Made by a program: the position numbers and the translations under genes | Shown: positions 39,845 to 48,419 of the stretch, piece after piece | How the letters are laid out: each line of letters starts with the position of its first letter | How positions within the stretch are numbered: the first letter of the stretch is position 1 | The notes under the pieces: model-generated | Databases searched by the model: none | Told to the model about the DNA's origin: nothing | Seen by the model: only the letters and a program-made list of their open reading frames with translations | NCBI GenBank assembly: GCA_945879145.1 | Contig: CAMCUZ010000002.1 | Location: forward strand, 42,765 to 106,764 | Reading direction: 5' to 3' | DNA from: an uncultured Mediterranea sp. | Lineage (GTDB): Bacteria; Bacteroidota; Bacteroidia; Bacteroidales; Bacteroidaceae | DNA: 64,000 bases

Positions 39845-40237
39845 ATGGCAACCATTTTCAGTAAAATCGTAGCAGGCGAGATTCCCTGCTACAAAGTAGC
39901 CGAAGACGAAAAGTTCTTCGCTTTCCTCGATATCAATCCGCTGGTTAAGGGGCATACACTGGTCATCCCTAAGCAAGAGGTGGATTACCTCTTCGACCTT
40001 AGCGATGCCGACTTGGCCGCTATGCAGGTGTTTGCCAAGCATGTGGCTGCAGGCATCAAGCGTGCCTTCCCCTGCATCAAGGTGGGTCAAGCCGTATTGG
40101 GCCTTGAGGTGCCTCATGCCCACATTCACCTGATTCCGATGCAGAGCGAGAAGGACATGCTCTTCTCCAACCCCAAGCTCAAACTGAGCGACGAAGAGTT
40201 TGCGCAGATAGCCGCCGCTATCCGTGCAGCGCTTTAA
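39845..40237 (+). CDS. HIT family nucleotide-binding hydrolase
   Basis: A 130-residue protein starting MATIFSKIVAGEIPCYKV; an eight-codon upstream extension in frame is not supported by family length. The histidine triad HAHIH is at residues 91-95. HIT proteins hydrolyse nucleoside phosphoramidates or related dinucleotides (HinT-like). It is the second gene of the greA operon. Confidence 0.93.
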   Translation: MATIFSKIVAGEIPCYKVAEDEKFFAFLDINPLVKGHTLVIPKQEVDYLFDLSDADLAAMQVFAKHVAAGIKRAFPCIKVGQAVLGLEVPHAHIHLIPMQSEKDMLFSNPKLKLSDEEFAQIAAAIRAAL

Positions 40238-40291
40238 ACTGTGCTCTGCAAAGCAGCTTGAAAGGATTTTTTCCTCCCCCGTATAAATCTG

Positions 40292-40346
40292 AAGGGTGGC
40301 TCCCGCTAAGGCCTTGAGCCTTGCGAAGAGTCACCCTTTTTGGTTT
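40292..40346 (+). terminator. Terminator of the greA-HIT operon
   Basis: AAGGGTGGCTC pairs with GAGTCACCCTT around a structured loop, followed by TTTGGTTTT. Confidence 0.7.
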
Positions 40347-40438
40347 TAATTAATGTAGGACCATTGCTTGTCGTTCAAATTAATAAGGCCAACTGAAGGG
40401 ACGGGCTATCTTCCGTCCGGAATTCCCTTACAAATGCA

Positions 40439-41533
40439 TTATACGTACTCCTCTCCCAGTTTCACTTGGGCATCGTTTACGTACTTGCGGATGGCCTGCT
40501 CCTCATCCTTGCGGCAAATCAGCAACACGTTTTCCGACTCGGCCACCAGGTAACCCTCTAATCCGTCAATCACCACCAACTTCTCCTGCGGCATAGCCAC
40601 GATGTTGTTCTTGCAGTTGTAGAGCATCGAGTGGCACTTCAGCACCACGTTGCCCTCTCGGTCCTTCGGCGAGAGGTCGTAGAGTGAACCCCATGTGCCC
40701 AGGTCGCTCCAGCCAAAGTCGCCAAGCGATACATAGACGTTGTCCGCCTTCTCCATGATGCCGTAGTCAATCGAAACGTTGGGGCAAGCGGGGAAGTTCT
40801 CGTCGATGAACTGCTTCTCCTGCGGGGTAGCAAAGAGTCCCTCGCCGCGGCGCATCTTGTTGGCCAAATCGGGCAGCAACGACTCAAAGGCCGCGATGAT
40901 GCTGTTGACGTTCCAGAGGAAGAGGCCCGAGTTCCAATAGAATTCGCCGCTCTCCACAAACACTTTGGCCAGCTCCAACTCCGGCTTTTCTGTGAAGGTT
41001 TTTACCTTGTAGAAGTTGTCGCCCACCTGTTGGGCAATTTGGATATATCCGTAACCCGTTTCCGGACGGTTGGGTTTGATGCCCAGAGTGAGCAGGTGGC
41101 CGCTGTGAGCCACGAACTGCAAACCCTTGCTTACCACGTCGAGAAACTCTTGCTCCTTCAGAATCAGATGATCCGAGGGGGCTACTACGATATTGGCTTC
41201 GGGGTCGAGAGCGCGGATGTGGTAGGATGCCCAGGCAATGCAGGGAGCCGTGTTGCGGCGGCAGGGCTCAAGCAGAATCTGCTCATCGCTGATTTCGGGC
41301 AGCTGCTCCTTGACCAGTTCAGCATACATGGCGTTGGTTACAATTAGAATCTGGTTGGGTGGCACCACTTTCTTGAATCGGTCGAAGGTCTGTTGTAGCA
41401 GCGAGCGTCCCGTTCCGAAGAAGTCGAGGAACTGTTTGGGTAGGTCTTTGCGGCTAAAGGGCCAGAAGCGGCTGCCGATTCCACCTCCCATGATAACGCA
41501 ATAATTATGGCTTGTTTGATTTTTACTGTTCAT
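40439..41533 (-). CDS. Mannose-1-phosphate guanylyltransferase
   Basis: A 364-residue nucleotidyltransferase that makes GDP-mannose from mannose-1-phosphate and GTP. The ATG at 41533 is used; upstream in frame there is only a TTG. The N-terminal motif GGGIGSRFWPFSRKDLPKQF is diagnostic. The protein lacks the C-terminal phosphomannose isomerase cupin of bifunctional ManC/AlgA, so it has only transferase activity. GDP-mannose feeds GDP-fucose and capsule synthesis in Bacteroidales. Confidence 0.93.
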   Translation of the reverse strand: MNSKNQTSHNYCVIMGGGIGSRFWPFSRKDLPKQFLDFFGTGRSLLQQTFDRFKKVVPPNQILIVTNAMYAELVKEQLPEISDEQILLEPCRRNTAPCIAWASYHIRALDPEANIVVAPSDHLILKEQEFLDVVSKGLQFVAHSGHLLTLGIKPNRPETGYGYIQIAQQVGDNFYKVKTFTEKPELELAKVFVESGEFYWNSGLFLWNVNSIIAAFESLLPDLANKMRRGEGLFATPQEKQFIDENFPACPNVSIDYGIMEKADNVYVSLGDFGWSDLGTWGSLYDLSPKDREGNVVLKCHSMLYNCKNNIVAMPQEKLVVIDGLEGYLVAESENVLLICRKDEEQAIRKYVNDAQVKLGEEYV

Positions 41534-41691
41534 AGTGGTAAACAAATTGCTGTTAGAATGTCTCTTACTTGTTGGATGATTAATTTGGTGCTAAATTACG
41601 AAGATTATCTGATTTGCGAAATGAAAAGGGGTGTTTTTTTAATTTTATGCGATTTTTTCAAGAAAAAACTTGTGGTTTTCAAAAATATGCG

Positions 41692-41699
41692 TACCTTTG
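41692..41699 (+). promoter_or_regulatory. -7 element of tRNA-Leu
   Basis: TACCTTTG followed by GCACCG, 25 bases before the mature tRNA 5' end. Confidence 0.6.
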
Positions 41700-41724
41700 C
41701 ACCGCAAATAAGGCTTAAAGCCAT

Positions 41725-41808
41725 GCCCAGATGGCGGAATCGGTAGACGCGCTGGTCTCAAACACCAGTGGATTCACTTCCATCCCGGTTCGACCCCGGG
41801 TCTGGGTA
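41725..41808 (+). tRNA. tRNA-Leu(CAA)
   Basis: An 84-nt class-II tRNA. The acceptor arms GCCCAGA and TCTGGGT pair (one G-U) with discriminator A. The anticodon arm CTGGT-CTCAAAC-ACCAG gives anticodon CAA, which reads UUG. A variable stem and the T arm (CCCGGTTCGACCCCGGG region) are present. The 3' CCA is not encoded. Confidence 0.95.
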
Positions 41809-41815
41809 CTCAGAA

Positions 41816-41857
41816 GGCTTCATAATCATTCGATTATGAGGCCCTTTTATTTTTTTG
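41816..41857 (+). terminator. Terminator of tRNA-Leu
   Basis: GGCTTCATAATC and GATTATGAGGCC form a 12-bp stem with loop ATTC, followed by CTTTTATTTTTTT. Confidence 0.8.
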
Positions 41858-41910
41858 CTAGCCAAAAGCAAGGATCACCCGACAAACCTAGGGGAAGATT
41901 CTTTCTGATA

Positions 41911-41936
41911 CTGTAGGGGCGGAATATTTTCCGCCC
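41911..41936. repeat. REP-like element, second copy
   Basis: CTGTAGGGGCGGAA is followed by TATT and TTCCGCCC; the 8-bp arms GGGCGGAA/TTCCGCCC are perfect but the outer arm is lost on the right. Confidence 0.6.
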
Positions 41937-42020
41937 GCATACACTCACGATGGCGGTAGAGATGTGTTACGATTTACATATTTTTTTGTAATTTCGCGCC
42001 CAAAATAATTCACTTTGGGA

Positions 42021-42911
42021 ATGAAAAAAGTTAGCAGAAATGCATTGATTGGTTATCCGGCTGGGATTATCACGGGCATTGCCTACGGATTGAATCCGCT
42101 CTTTGGCATGCCGTTGATGCGAGGTGGGGCCTCGGTGGACTCCATCCTCTTTTTTCGATATGGTGTCGCTGTACTCCTTTTGGGCAGTTTCCTCCTTTTC
42201 ACAAAGCAGAGCTTTAGGGTGTCGGCCATGCAAGCAGGGGTGCTCCTGGTGCTTGGCGTACTTTTTAGCCTCAGTAGCATAGGCCTTTTCGAAGCGTACA
42301 ACTACATCGCTTCGGGTTTGGCTACCACGCTGATTTTCCTCTATCCTGTATTTGTGGCCATCATCATGGTCTTTCTGCGCGTGGTGCCCTCGTGGCCCGT
42401 ATGGCTCTCAATTGTAGCCACATTCATCGGGGTGTTTCTGATGACGCAGGATGAATCCGGACAGGCCGTGAACCCCATCGGTGTGGTGCTGTCGATAGGT
42501 TCGGCTTTGACATACGCTCTCTTTATTGTCATCGTCAACCGGAGCAAAACCATCCATTCCATCTCCAACTCGCTGCTGACCTTCTACGCCCTGCTGACGG
42601 GTGCGGTGATTTTTTTCGGCAAAATGATGTGGGCCCATACGGGTATCTTGACGGGTATTGAGAGCTGCTGGGCGTGGGGAAATCTGATTGCATTGGCGCT
42701 GCTTCCTACGATTGTCTCGACGGCTTCATTGGCTGTTGCCACCCGCAACATCGGAGCCACAAAGGCTTCGGTGCTGGGGGTGTTCGAACCGATTACGGCC
42801 ATTCTTGTCGGTACGCTGATGTTTGGCGAAGCGCTCACCCCTGCCATCGTGGTAGGTATTACGATAGCGGTGGTGGCCGTTACTTTCATGGTCGTCGCCA
42901 CTAAGCGATAG
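42021..42911 (+). CDS. EamA/DMT family transporter
   Basis: A 296-residue membrane protein starting at the ATG at 42021 (an in-frame TTG six bases earlier is less likely). About ten hydrophobic segments are arranged as two EamA repeats, with conserved glycine-rich and EP-type patterns (GATKASVLGVFEPITAILVGTLMFGEALT). Family members export amino acids, metabolites or nucleotide sugars; the substrate is unknown. It converges with the last gene of the mannosidase PUL, with one base between stop codons. Confidence 0.85.
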   Translation: MKKVSRNALIGYPAGIITGIAYGLNPLFGMPLMRGGASVDSILFFRYGVAVLLLGSFLLFTKQSFRVSAMQAGVLLVLGVLFSLSSIGLFEAYNYIASGLATTLIFLYPVFVAIIMVFLRVVPSWPVWLSIVATFIGVFLMTQDESGQAVNPIGVVLSIGSALTYALFIVIVNRSKTIHSISNSLLTFYALLTGAVIFFGKMMWAHTGILTGIESCWAWGNLIALALLPTIVSTASLAVATRNIGATKASVLGVFEPITAILVGTLMFGEALTPAIVVGITIAVVAVTFMVVATKR

Positions 42912-42912
42912 C

Positions 42913-44388
42913 TTATTCCGGCTGGAAGAGGATGGAGGCTGGGAGGGGTGTCTCGTCTATCTCGCGCGAGGAGAAACCTGCTTCAAAGGCTTCTCCCATG
43001 TAATCTTCGAAGTAGTGGATGAGGAGTTCGTGGAGACCCGCCTCAAGGGCTACCTTCCCTTCGGCACGGCGTGCGCTGTGGCCTCCGTCGTTGTCCACCA
43101 CTTTCGTACCGTCAATCAGCAATACACTGCCGTCGTCGCTGTAGGTGTAGAAGCGATAGATGCCACGCCGAGGTATCTGGATGAGCGCGCGGAATGTGTA
43201 GGCAAAGTGGTCTTCGGCTGCGGCTCCGGCGATAGAAGGTACGGGCATCACGCCCTGCTGCACCACTTGGCACGCAGCGATTTGCTCCACCTTCTTGCAT
43301 TTCCCCTCGTAGTAGGTATAGGCGACGCCGGGCTTGAGTTGGGTTGCTGGTTGCTGTAGGGCGGGCAGGTAGCTCATGGTGCGCTCTTCCACGCCGTTGA
43401 GAGCCGATGGATAGTACCACGCCGCTTCGCGCCCCTCGGGGGTGGTAATCCAGGTGTCAAAGCGGCGCTCCCCTTCATAAAGCTCGATGATGCGGGCACC
43501 GCGCTTCAGGTCGCCGTAGGCTTCGGCTCCCGTCACGCGGCCATATCCTAAGGCCATGCCGAGGTGAAGTCCGATGAAGTCGTTGTCGTGGTCGTGTCCG
43601 CAGAAGGCAGCCATGACCTCCTGCTTATCCACCATGGCGGCAAAGAGGCCGCTGTTGATGTCGGGCGAGGCGACGGCTCCCTCCAGGAAATGTCCGAAGC
43701 ACTCCTCATGCCGTGCCACGGCATCGTATTCGGTGAGTGGAATATGGAAGAAGGCTACAGCAGGCAGTGGTTTCCCTCCGTTGGCCTCTGTCCACCGCTG
43801 GCTCTCCGCACGGTACCAGGCTATCTGGTCGAAGTGTACCCAGTCGTAGTGACCCAGCAGTTTGCGTGGCTGGTAGTCGTTGGAGTCAATCAGGTAGAGC
43901 AGGGCTTGGGGTTGACGGTCAGCCCCCTGTGCATCGGCTCTCTCCTTTGTGCCCTGTACGGGTAGGACGTAGTTGCCCAATCCGCCAATCGCTCTCGGGC
44001 CCTTTTCGCCTACGAACCAGGGACTCTTCATCAGCAGCGTATAGATGGAATCCTTCGTCAGGTACTCGGCATCGTGGTTGCCCATGGTCACGGCAAAGGG
44101 TATCTGTTCCTTTTCGAAGAGGGCGATGACCTGCTTCCATCCCTCGGTGGCAGGATCGCCTGTTACCACATCACCGCTCAGCACGGCCAGTTGTGGGCGC
44201 TCTGCACGTATCACGCTGCGGATGGTGGCAGCGGTGGTATCGCACTTCGGCGAGCCGGGCATCCAGTGCATATCTGTAAACTGGGCGATGCGGAACTTAC
44301 CTTCCACAAAACGCAACGTAGGTTGCTGCGCCGATAGGGTGAGTGCGCACAGCAGCCCCATGATACATAACAAGTCTTTTCTTTTCAT
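42913..44388 (-). CDS. Secreted metallophosphoesterase with C-terminal PA14 domain
   Basis: A 491-residue exported protein; the ATG at 44388 gives a clean signal peptide (cleavage near LSAQQ, about 21), and the longer frame would need a TTG start. The calcineurin-like core has FTDMHW (Asp39, His41), SGDVV (Asp73), GNHD (103-106), His215 and GHDHDND (264-267), so the two-metal site is complete. Residues about 355-472 are a PA14 domain (YTYYEG, DDGSVLLIDG) closely related to that of the GH92 enzyme in the same operon. It could remove phosphate or phosphoethanolamine from a glycan. It is the last gene of the PUL. Confidence 0.88.
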   Translation of the reverse strand: MKRKDLLCIMGLLCALTLSAQQPTLRFVEGKFRIAQFTDMHWMPGSPKCDTTAATIRSVIRAERPQLAVLSGDVVTGDPATEGWKQVIALFEKEQIPFAVTMGNHDAEYLTKDSIYTLLMKSPWFVGEKGPRAIGGLGNYVLPVQGTKERADAQGADRQPQALLYLIDSNDYQPRKLLGHYDWVHFDQIAWYRAESQRWTEANGGKPLPAVAFFHIPLTEYDAVARHEECFGHFLEGAVASPDINSGLFAAMVDKQEVMAAFCGHDHDNDFIGLHLGMALGYGRVTGAEAYGDLKRGARIIELYEGERRFDTWITTPEGREAAWYYPSALNGVEERTMSYLPALQQPATQLKPGVAYTYYEGKCKKVEQIAACQVVQQGVMPVPSIAGAAAEDHFAYTFRALIQIPRRGIYRFYTYSDDGSVLLIDGTKVVDNDGGHSARRAEGKVALEAGLHELLIHYFEDYMGEAFEAGFSSREIDETPLPASILFQPE

Positions 44389-44441
44389 TCTTCTTAGGTT
44401 TGATACGTTATTGATAAAGTTCAAGTCGTTGTTTGTTTAGC

Positions 44442-44483
44442 CTATCCACCGAGGTGGTTAGCTTTAGTCACCTGGGTGGATAG
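44442..44483. terminator. Hairpin directly after the GH20 stop codon
   Basis: CTATCCACC and GGTGGATAG enclose an inner AGGTG/CACCT stem. It touches the GH20 stop codon at 44484. There is no T-run on the minus strand, so it is more likely an intercistronic stem than a full terminator. Confidence 0.45.
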
Positions 44484-46808
44484 CTATAATAGCTCTATTT
44501 CGTCAATGGCCAGTTCGGGCAGTTTGCCTTCGTCAAACCATCCCTGTGGGATAGGACCACCTCCGAGTAGGGTGAGGCGAACAAAGCGTGCCTGCTGAGC
44601 CGAGAAGCTGAGGCTGATGGGGAAGCGTGTCCCTTCGGTCAAACTGAAGTCGTACTCCGGCCGCAGGGTGGCCACCTCGGTGTAGTGGGTCGCTTCGGTG
44701 TTCGGGGTTTCCTCATTGGCGAGTGCTATGCTAATCTGCCGAGCTGGCCAGATGGTGTTCCACGGCCGCCACAGTGTGGCTAACGTTACGCGGCTCACCT
44801 CCTGCGGTTGCTGCAGGTCGATCACAATCCTTACGGTGTCCTGGTAGAAGGATACCCAGTGGCGCATGTCGCGCGGGGTGGCACGCCAACCGTCGGTCAA
44901 TCCTCTGCCTGGATGCAGATGCTCCCATCCTGCTGCAGGTGTGCAACGGTAGGGGCGCCCCGTGGCTTTGTTGATGGCGAAGCGACGGCTACGCACCTCG
45001 CCCAATGGCTTTCCCTCGCGAAACAGGGCCGCATAGATGGGTTGCTCATCGGTCAAGGCGACTGGACCTTGGTAGAGGGGCGAGGAGGCAGTCAGCAGTG
45101 AGTCGCCGAGGGCATAGCGTATCTCCACCTCGGGGCAGAGTGCGCTGAGTTCCATCTCAAACTGCTGCTTCTCCGCATTCCATCTGCCCTCCATGCGAGG
45201 CTGGTAGAAGTCTCGGCAGGCCGCTATGCCACTAGCCTCCAGACGGGGAAAGTGGGCATCGAGCCGTCGGGCAAAGTCGGTGAAATCTTTTTTCTCAGCA
45301 GCTGTCCACTGCACCTCGCTCATGGCCAGCAGGCGGGGGAAGGCCATATACTCGAAGTGTTGGGGTGTCTGGATATACTCTCCCCAGATGTTGGCTTGCA
45401 CGCCGACGATGTAGCGCTGCTCCTCGGGGGTGAGCTGCGAGGGCAGGGGATTGTAGGCATAGACACTGTCTAGAGGAAGGTAACCCTTGATGGCCATCGG
45501 TGCATCCACGGGCTCCTGTTGGTAGAAGTCGAAGTAGCAAGTGTGGCCAGGGGTCATGATGACCTGGTGGTGCAGACGGGCTGCCTCGATGCCTCCCGCT
45601 TCGCCACGCCACGACATCACCGTGGCATGCGGGGCCAATCCACCCTCCAGAATCTCGTCCCAGCCGATGATGTCGCGTCCGCGGCTCACCACGTATTGCT
45701 CCATGCGGTGGATGAACCAGCTTTGCAGTGCCTCCTCATCGGCCAGCCCTTCGCGCTTCATCAGCGCCTGGCAGTGGGCACACTGCTTCCACGCCTTCTT
45801 GGGGCACTCATCGCCCCCGATGTGGATGTAGTGGCTGGGGAAGATCTCTATCACCTCGTCGAGCACCCCTTCCAGGAAGCGGAAAGTCTCCTCCTTGGGG
45901 CAATAGACCTCGTCGAACACGTCGAAGTAGTCGCGCACCACGTAGCTCTTGCCCAATCCGCACGACAGCTGAGGGTAGGCGGCCAGCGCAGCCGAAGCAT
46001 GTCCGGGCATCTCCACCTCGGGGATGACGGTGATGAAGCGGTCGGCAGCGTAGGCTACGATTTCGCGCAGCTCCTCCTGTGTGTAGTAGCCGCGTTGCTC
46101 CTTGTTGTCGTAGCGCCGAGGGTAGTAGTAATCGGAGTGCCCTAACTGCGTTCGAAGCCTCTTCGAACCCACTTCGATGAGCCGTGGAAAACGCTTGATT
46201 TCGATGCGCCATCCTTGGTCGTCGGTCAGGTGGAAGTGGAACTTGTTGAGCTTGTAGGTGGCCATGGCGTCGATGAACTTCAGCACCTCCTCCTTGGGGA
46301 GGAAGTTGCGGGCTACGTCCATCATGGCTCCCCGGTAGGGGAAGCGGGGCGCATCGTGGATTTGCATCAGGGGCACTCTACCGCTGACTTCCCCCGTGGG
46401 GAGCAGCTGCAGCAGCGTCTGTACACCGTAGAACCATCCAGCTCCCGAGGGATTGGAGGCGATGCGTATGCCCTGCTCCGTCACCTCCAGTCGATAGGCC
46501 TCGTCGGGTAGTGTGTCGCAGGGTTGCAGGGTGAGCGTAGCCAGCGTCACGGCAGAGTCGGTCGAGCCCTGTTCAGTCAGCTTCAGCTTCCCTTGGGGCA
46601 ACCGCTGCTTTAGGTAACTATATACCCGCTCAGCCTCTTCACCTTCGGGCATGGATAGGCTCCACACATCGGGTAATTCGAAATAGCCCTGCTTCACATG
46701 CATTTCAGCTGGCAGGGGAATTACCGCCAACTCCTCCTTGCACGGCTCCGACAGATTGCAAGCAGCGAACAGTAATGCTCCTCCCAGCAGTTTACTCCAG
46801 TTTTTCAT
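44484..46808 (-). CDS. GH20 beta-N-acetylhexosaminidase
   Basis: A 774-residue lipoprotein (signal ends FAAC, Cys17). The GH20b N-terminal domain (about 25-145) precedes a GH20 barrel with HFHLTDDQGWR and the catalytic pair Asp333-Glu334 in HIGGDECPK. Chitobiase-like and discoidin-like regions follow to the C-terminus (about 560-774). These exo-enzymes release terminal beta-GlcNAc or beta-GalNAc by substrate-assisted catalysis. Mammalian GPI anchors often carry a beta-1,4-GalNAc on the first mannose, and N-glycans carry beta-GlcNAc, so both are candidate substrates. Confidence 0.92.
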   Translation of the reverse strand: MKNWSKLLGGALLFAACNLSEPCKEELAVIPLPAEMHVKQGYFELPDVWSLSMPEGEEAERVYSYLKQRLPQGKLKLTEQGSTDSAVTLATLTLQPCDTLPDEAYRLEVTEQGIRIASNPSGAGWFYGVQTLLQLLPTGEVSGRVPLMQIHDAPRFPYRGAMMDVARNFLPKEEVLKFIDAMATYKLNKFHFHLTDDQGWRIEIKRFPRLIEVGSKRLRTQLGHSDYYYPRRYDNKEQRGYYTQEELREIVAYAADRFITVIPEVEMPGHASAALAAYPQLSCGLGKSYVVRDYFDVFDEVYCPKEETFRFLEGVLDEVIEIFPSHYIHIGGDECPKKAWKQCAHCQALMKREGLADEEALQSWFIHRMEQYVVSRGRDIIGWDEILEGGLAPHATVMSWRGEAGGIEAARLHHQVIMTPGHTCYFDFYQQEPVDAPMAIKGYLPLDSVYAYNPLPSQLTPEEQRYIVGVQANIWGEYIQTPQHFEYMAFPRLLAMSEVQWTAAEKKDFTDFARRLDAHFPRLEASGIAACRDFYQPRMEGRWNAEKQQFEMELSALCPEVEIRYALGDSLLTASSPLYQGPVALTDEQPIYAALFREGKPLGEVRSRRFAINKATGRPYRCTPAAGWEHLHPGRGLTDGWRATPRDMRHWVSFYQDTVRIVIDLQQPQEVSRVTLATLWRPWNTIWPARQISIALANEETPNTEATHYTEVATLRPEYDFSLTEGTRFPISLSFSAQQARFVRLTLLGGGPIPQGWFDEGKLPELAIDEIELL

Positions 46809-46927
46809 TCGTTATTTTTCAGATAGATAGAAATCGTATTTATAGATAAAGGCATTTTCTCGAGATTAAGAGGTGCAATGCCCATGTATGTGCTACGCTG
46901 ATAGTTACGTGTAGAGGTGCAATACCA

Positions 46928-48397
46928 CTAATCCATAATCCCTAACGATACGGCTTTCAGCACCAGTTCGCCGAAGAGGGTATTGGCCCAGGCAAACCAG
47001 GCACGGGTGAATTTGGCGGCGTCGTCGCGGTGGAACGACTCGTGCATGAAGCCCTTGCCGCCATCGGTGTTGCGCAGCTGGTGCAAGCACTCGCGGATTT
47101 CATCGTGGTTGTCGGTAGTCAGCCCCTTGATGATGATGCTCATCGGCCAGATGTAGTTCAGTCCTACGTGGGGGCCACCGATGCCTTCGCCTGCCTTGCC
47201 CCGGAAGAAGTAGGGGTTGTGGTCGCTCCACACCAGGCGGCGCGTGTTCAGATAGAGCGGATCGTCGGCCTTGCAGTAACCCAGGTAGGGGGCGGCGAGC
47301 AAGCTCGGCACATTGGCATCGTCCATGCAGAGGGCATTGCCGTAGCCATCCACCTCGAAGGCATAGACGCGTCCGCATTCGGGATGGTTCACTATGCCGT
47401 AACGCTGAATGGCGGCATCCACCTCATCGGCCAGCGCACTGCACTCTTGGGCAAAGTCCCCACGGCCACATACGGTGCGCTCTATTTCGGCCAGCTGGCG
47501 AAGCGACACCACGGCAAACATATTGGAAGGTATCAGGAAGCCATACTGCGTGGCATCGTCGGAGGGACGGAAGGCCGAGAAGATCAGTCCTACGGGCTTG
47601 ACGGGTGCTCCCCAACCCTGGTTGATTTGTGAGTCGGTGGGGCGGTCGCATTCGCGGTAGAAGCTATAGGGGCCCAGGTTCTCTTTGCGCTGCTGCTCGC
47701 GGAAGGTCTTCATCACCAGCAGCATCGCCTCGTGCCAGCGTTTGTCAAACACCGAGGTGTCGCCCGTCAGCTTCCAGTAGTGCCATGCCAGGCGGATGGG
47801 GTAGCACAGGGAGTCAATCTCCCACTTGCGCTCGTGCAGCTCCTTGGCCATCTTCTGCGTGAAGTCGGTCTCCCAGTAGCTCCCTTTCGGGCCGTCGTTG
47901 AAGGCATTGGCGTAGGGGTCGATGAGGATGCACTCCGTCTGTCGGTTGATGAGTCCGGCCACCACGAGGCGCAGCGGTTCGTCCCCCTTCATCAGCGGCA
48001 GGTAGGGCCACACCTGTGCCGACGAGTCGCGCAGCCACATGGCATCAATATCGCCCGTGATAACGAAGGTGTCAGGGCGGCCACCGCGCATGGTGTGGCG
48101 CACCGTGGTGTCGAGCGTATTGGGGAAGCAGTTCTCGAACATCCAGCGCAGCTTCTCATCCTTAATCTTAGGGGTCGTCTCACGGAGGCACTGCTCTACG
48201 GCCTCAGATACGAAGCCCCGCTTCTCCGTAGCTGGACGCAGGGAGGTGTAGTTGCCTTGTGCCTTTTTCATGGGGAAGGCCGCGGTATGGGGTTGCCCTG
48301 CAGGGTGCGAGGCAAAGAGTCGGGTGGGGTTGAGGGCCAATGCGGCCAGTGTCAGACCTCCTGCCTTGAGGAAGTTGCGTCTTGAATTCTCTTTCAT
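46928..48397 (-). CDS. GH125 exo-alpha-1,6-mannosidase
   Basis: A 489-residue protein of the family formerly called DUF1237. It has a twin-arginine-like signal (SRRNFLKAGG, then a hydrophobic stretch to about 29). The conserved core contains TGDIDAMWLRDSSAQVWPYLP (about 114-134), RECDRPTDS (248-256) and the C-terminal GPHVGLNYIWPMSI and MHESFHRDD segments. GH125 enzymes are metal-independent inverting exo-mannosidases specific for alpha-1,6-linked mannose. The linkage fits the middle mannose of a GPI core, the N-glycan alpha-1,6 arm or bacterial PI mannosides. It starts 22 bp after the GH63-like gene, clearly co-transcribed. Confidence 0.92.
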   Translation of the reverse strand: MKENSRRNFLKAGGLTLAALALNPTRLFASHPAGQPHTAAFPMKKAQGNYTSLRPATEKRGFVSEAVEQCLRETTPKIKDEKLRWMFENCFPNTLDTTVRHTMRGGRPDTFVITGDIDAMWLRDSSAQVWPYLPLMKGDEPLRLVVAGLINRQTECILIDPYANAFNDGPKGSYWETDFTQKMAKELHERKWEIDSLCYPIRLAWHYWKLTGDTSVFDKRWHEAMLLVMKTFREQQRKENLGPYSFYRECDRPTDSQINQGWGAPVKPVGLIFSAFRPSDDATQYGFLIPSNMFAVVSLRQLAEIERTVCGRGDFAQECSALADEVDAAIQRYGIVNHPECGRVYAFEVDGYGNALCMDDANVPSLLAAPYLGYCKADDPLYLNTRRLVWSDHNPYFFRGKAGEGIGGPHVGLNYIWPMSIIIKGLTTDNHDEIRECLHQLRNTDGGKGFMHESFHRDDAAKFTRAWFAWANTLFGELVLKAVSLGIMD

Positions 48398-48419
48398 GGT
48401 AGCTGAATATGTTGGTTGG

